This document shows, piece after piece, positions 61,751-64,000 of a stretch of 64,000 bases of DNA; positions within the stretch are counted from its first letter, which is position 1, and each line of letters begins with the position of its first letter. The stretch spans positions 2,173,001 to 2,237,000 of the forward strand of contig NC_134677.1 of NCBI RefSeq assembly GCF_024713945.1. Reading direction: 5' to 3'. Below the pieces are notes generated by a model that was given only the letters and a program-made list of their open reading frames with translations, did not search any database and was not told where the DNA came from. The translations under genes were made by a program, and so were the position numbers. Source of the DNA: Dermatophagoides farinae (lineage: Eukaryota > Arthropoda > Arachnida > Sarcoptiformes > Pyroglyphidae).

Positions 61751-64000
61751 CTGATGTGAAAAAAATAACAAGAAAAAATATAGATTATTTAGAGTTTATA
61801 AATAGAACATTTAAATTTTTTTTTCTGTTATGAAATCATTTTCTCTGTGCAGAGAGATATAAAATAAAAATAAAATTTTCAACCAGTTTCACATGAAATA
61901 AATCTTATGGATATTTTGAATACAGATAAAGAAAATAAAAATCTGTAACAGCACAGTTAAGGATATTAAAATTTTCACATATGAAATTTTATTTTTTTGA
62001 AAACCGCAAAAAGTGGCCGGTAAACAAAAATGAATACATACACACACACACACAGTAAATAAATTAACAAGATTGGTAAGATAATTTGGACACGATGAAT
62101 GGAGAGATTGATGAAAGAATTAATTATAGCATCACAAGTAAATTATGGAGATGTGTGTTCAAATGCAAGAGAAACTTGACCTAATCAATAAATTAGTGAC
62201 AGCATTAAGATTCAAGTATTAACAAACATTTTAAAGCGAAAAATTGAGCATTTAACGGAACAAATAAGAAAAGATGTAAAAACATCACAACAACAAACAA
62301 ACAATGTGTGAGTATGGATTAAAAAATTATTGTAATAATACACACATCCGACCACAAACACATACCTACACACACAGACACATGCACACTTTTTTTTGAT
62401 AACTCTATTCAAACGATCCATTTTTGGTAGTGAATTTTTCATTTGTTGAACAAATTGAATACATGAAAAAACAAGTTCATTGATAGGAAAGTTTGTCATT
62501 CGGGTTTTAGAGGCGAAAAATAGGTAGGTTTCATTCATTTTCTATTGACAAAAAAACAACAACAACATCAAGAACAAAAGAACATGGTTCCGAAAACCTG
62601 TTGCTCGTAAATATAAATATAAACACAATCCAAAAAAACGCACACACTTGATGAACAACAATGTATATAAAATATTGAATAGATTTTTAAAAAAAAAAAT
62701 CTTTACGTCAATGATGATAATGATCGATGGCCTGAAAAAAAATAAAATAAAATTCAAAACAAACGAAATTTTGTTCATCGGCTGGCGTGAGAATATTCTA
62801 TTATCTGGTCAGAGCCAATTCAAAAACAAAAAAAAAATTAAATGACCTAATTCGTAGATTTCGAGTGGAAAAAAAACAAACATTGATGCTAATTTTATAT
62901 TAGGAATGAAAATTTAATTTTGGAAATTTAAAACAAAAAAAAATTTTTTCATCAAATCTAGATTAAAAGATAGCGGAAAAGCAACTGAATGATGATTATG
63001 ATAAATACAGACGAAGCGGATTGGACAGATGTCAATCAAAATTAGAAAATCAAGACTACTTATTATATACATTGGAAACATTGGGAATAACTAATAATTA
63101 AATCAAAAACAAAAAATAAAATAAATAAAAATCAATCGTTACTCGATTGTAAAAATAAATTCAAAAAAAAAATCTCGAAATGTAAATGTCTATGATTATC
63201 AAAACAAAAATGGTACAAATAAAGATTGTGAACAAGTTGTTGTTGTTGTCGTTGTTGATGTTGGAGATGGCTAATTTGCTTGTCGATCCTTTCAGACGAT
63301 GATGATGATAATGAATCCAAATTGTCGTTCAATGTTTATATTTATTCAAGTAAAAAAAAAATTAACGATCGATAATCACCATTAACCAAACAGCAACCAA
63401 AAAGGGATCAGTGAAAAAAACATCAAATAAATATTCAAAATATCAGACATTCGTACTAGTGTTGACCATCGATTTGATTGAATATGAACACTTATGACTG
63501 ATTTTCACCATCATCATCATCATCATCATCATCATCAGATTCACACTTGGACATCAAAGTCTACTCTATTTTATTATCATTATCTCTTTTTCTTTTTCGT
63601 TGTACTCTTTGGCCAAATTGACAGCAGCAATAACAGTAATAATAATACACAATGATGATTATGGCTATCATTTTCAACGAAAAAAAAGATATAATATACC
63701 AGCAAATAAAAAAAACAAGTCCGCTTACCATCTGGAAAACAAAGCAAAACAAAACAAAACAAAAAAAATTCCAAAAATCTTGACCAAATCACGATCACTT
63801 TATCATAATCAACACATCTCATCATCATCATGGATATCACAATCAAATGATTGAAAAGGAGAAAATCGCATATATATTATGATGATGATGGTTCCGTCAG
63901 CAACTTGGCCAGAAAAAAAATGAAATGAAATATACTTTATTCATTTTTATGAATTGAATACAATGATGATGATGATGCTTCCTGCAGAGATCAAATTTAT
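61751..64000 (-). other. Probable intron upstream of the Ser/Pro-rich gene
   Basis: Beyond the acceptor at 61751-61752 no coding exon was found on the minus strand up to the window edge, and none on the plus strand. The stretch has CA, GTT and ATC tracts (for example (ATC)n at 63508-63537) and A-rich runs. The remaining 5' exons probably lie to the right of the window. Confidence 0.5.
63508..63537. repeat. (ATC)n microsatellite
   Basis: About ten ATC units in the probable intron at the right end of the window. Confidence 0.85.

Noticed and set aside
1-64000. tRNA, rRNA, CRISPR arrays and complete transposons
   Set aside because: Looked for by eye (tRNA T-arm GGTTCGAA-type words, reverse transcriptase or transposase motifs, regularly spaced repeats); none found. 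A tRNAscan or repeat-library search was not possible here.

Overview
The window is nuclear DNA of an arthropod, most likely an acariform (astigmatid) mite such as a dust or scabies mite relative. The reasons are a very AT-rich sequence full of short (GAT/ATC)n, (AAC/GTT)n and (CA/TG)n tracts and A or T runs, compact GT-AG introns (mostly 70-105 nt) mixed with a few kilobase-sized ones, and proteins that read as arthropod forms of neural and developmental genes. The species is an inference; no rRNA, tRNA or mitochondrial marker was seen. Nothing looks bacterial: no operons, CRISPR arrays, insertion sequences or complete transposons.

Layout. (1) 2468-19760, plus strand: a bHLH-PAS transcription factor of the dysfusion/NPAS4 family. 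Its bHLH-coding 5' end lies to the left of the window. It has a 10.5 kb and a 3.0 kb intron and a long low-complexity C-terminus whose reading frame is best explained by an 85-nt intron containing a microsatellite. (2) 19761-26974: gene-poor, repeat-rich DNA with one strong hairpin. (3) 26975-27896, plus strand: a two-exon gene for a small secreted protein of unknown family. (4) 27897-41980: 14 kb without a convincing gene; it holds a (GGTT)n tract, a perfect 19-bp inverted repeat and a putative foldback repeat element at about 32.29-33.46 kb. (5) 41981-48169, plus strand: a complete alpha-neurexin (8 coding exons, about 1823 residues). (6) 49652-57504, minus strand: a reticulon, tail-to-tail with neurexin, with a large acidic first exon, two short alternative first exons and a possible 42-nt cassette exon, all joining the same reticulon-homology exons in the same phase. 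(7) 60367-61750, minus strand: the last two coding exons of a Ser/Pro-rich gene of unknown family whose 5' part lies to the right of the window.

The named genes belong to separate processes: tracheal/neuronal transcription for the dys/NPAS4 class, synaptic adhesion for neurexin, and ER membrane shaping for reticulon. There is no sign that they form one pathway. The observations most worth following are the alternative 5' architecture of the reticulon gene, the 85-nt intron/frame switch in the dys-like gene, the foldback element near 32.3-33.5 kb, the 16-bp hairpin near 26 kb, and a CTCF-like motif placed between the poly(A) signals of neurexin and reticulon.
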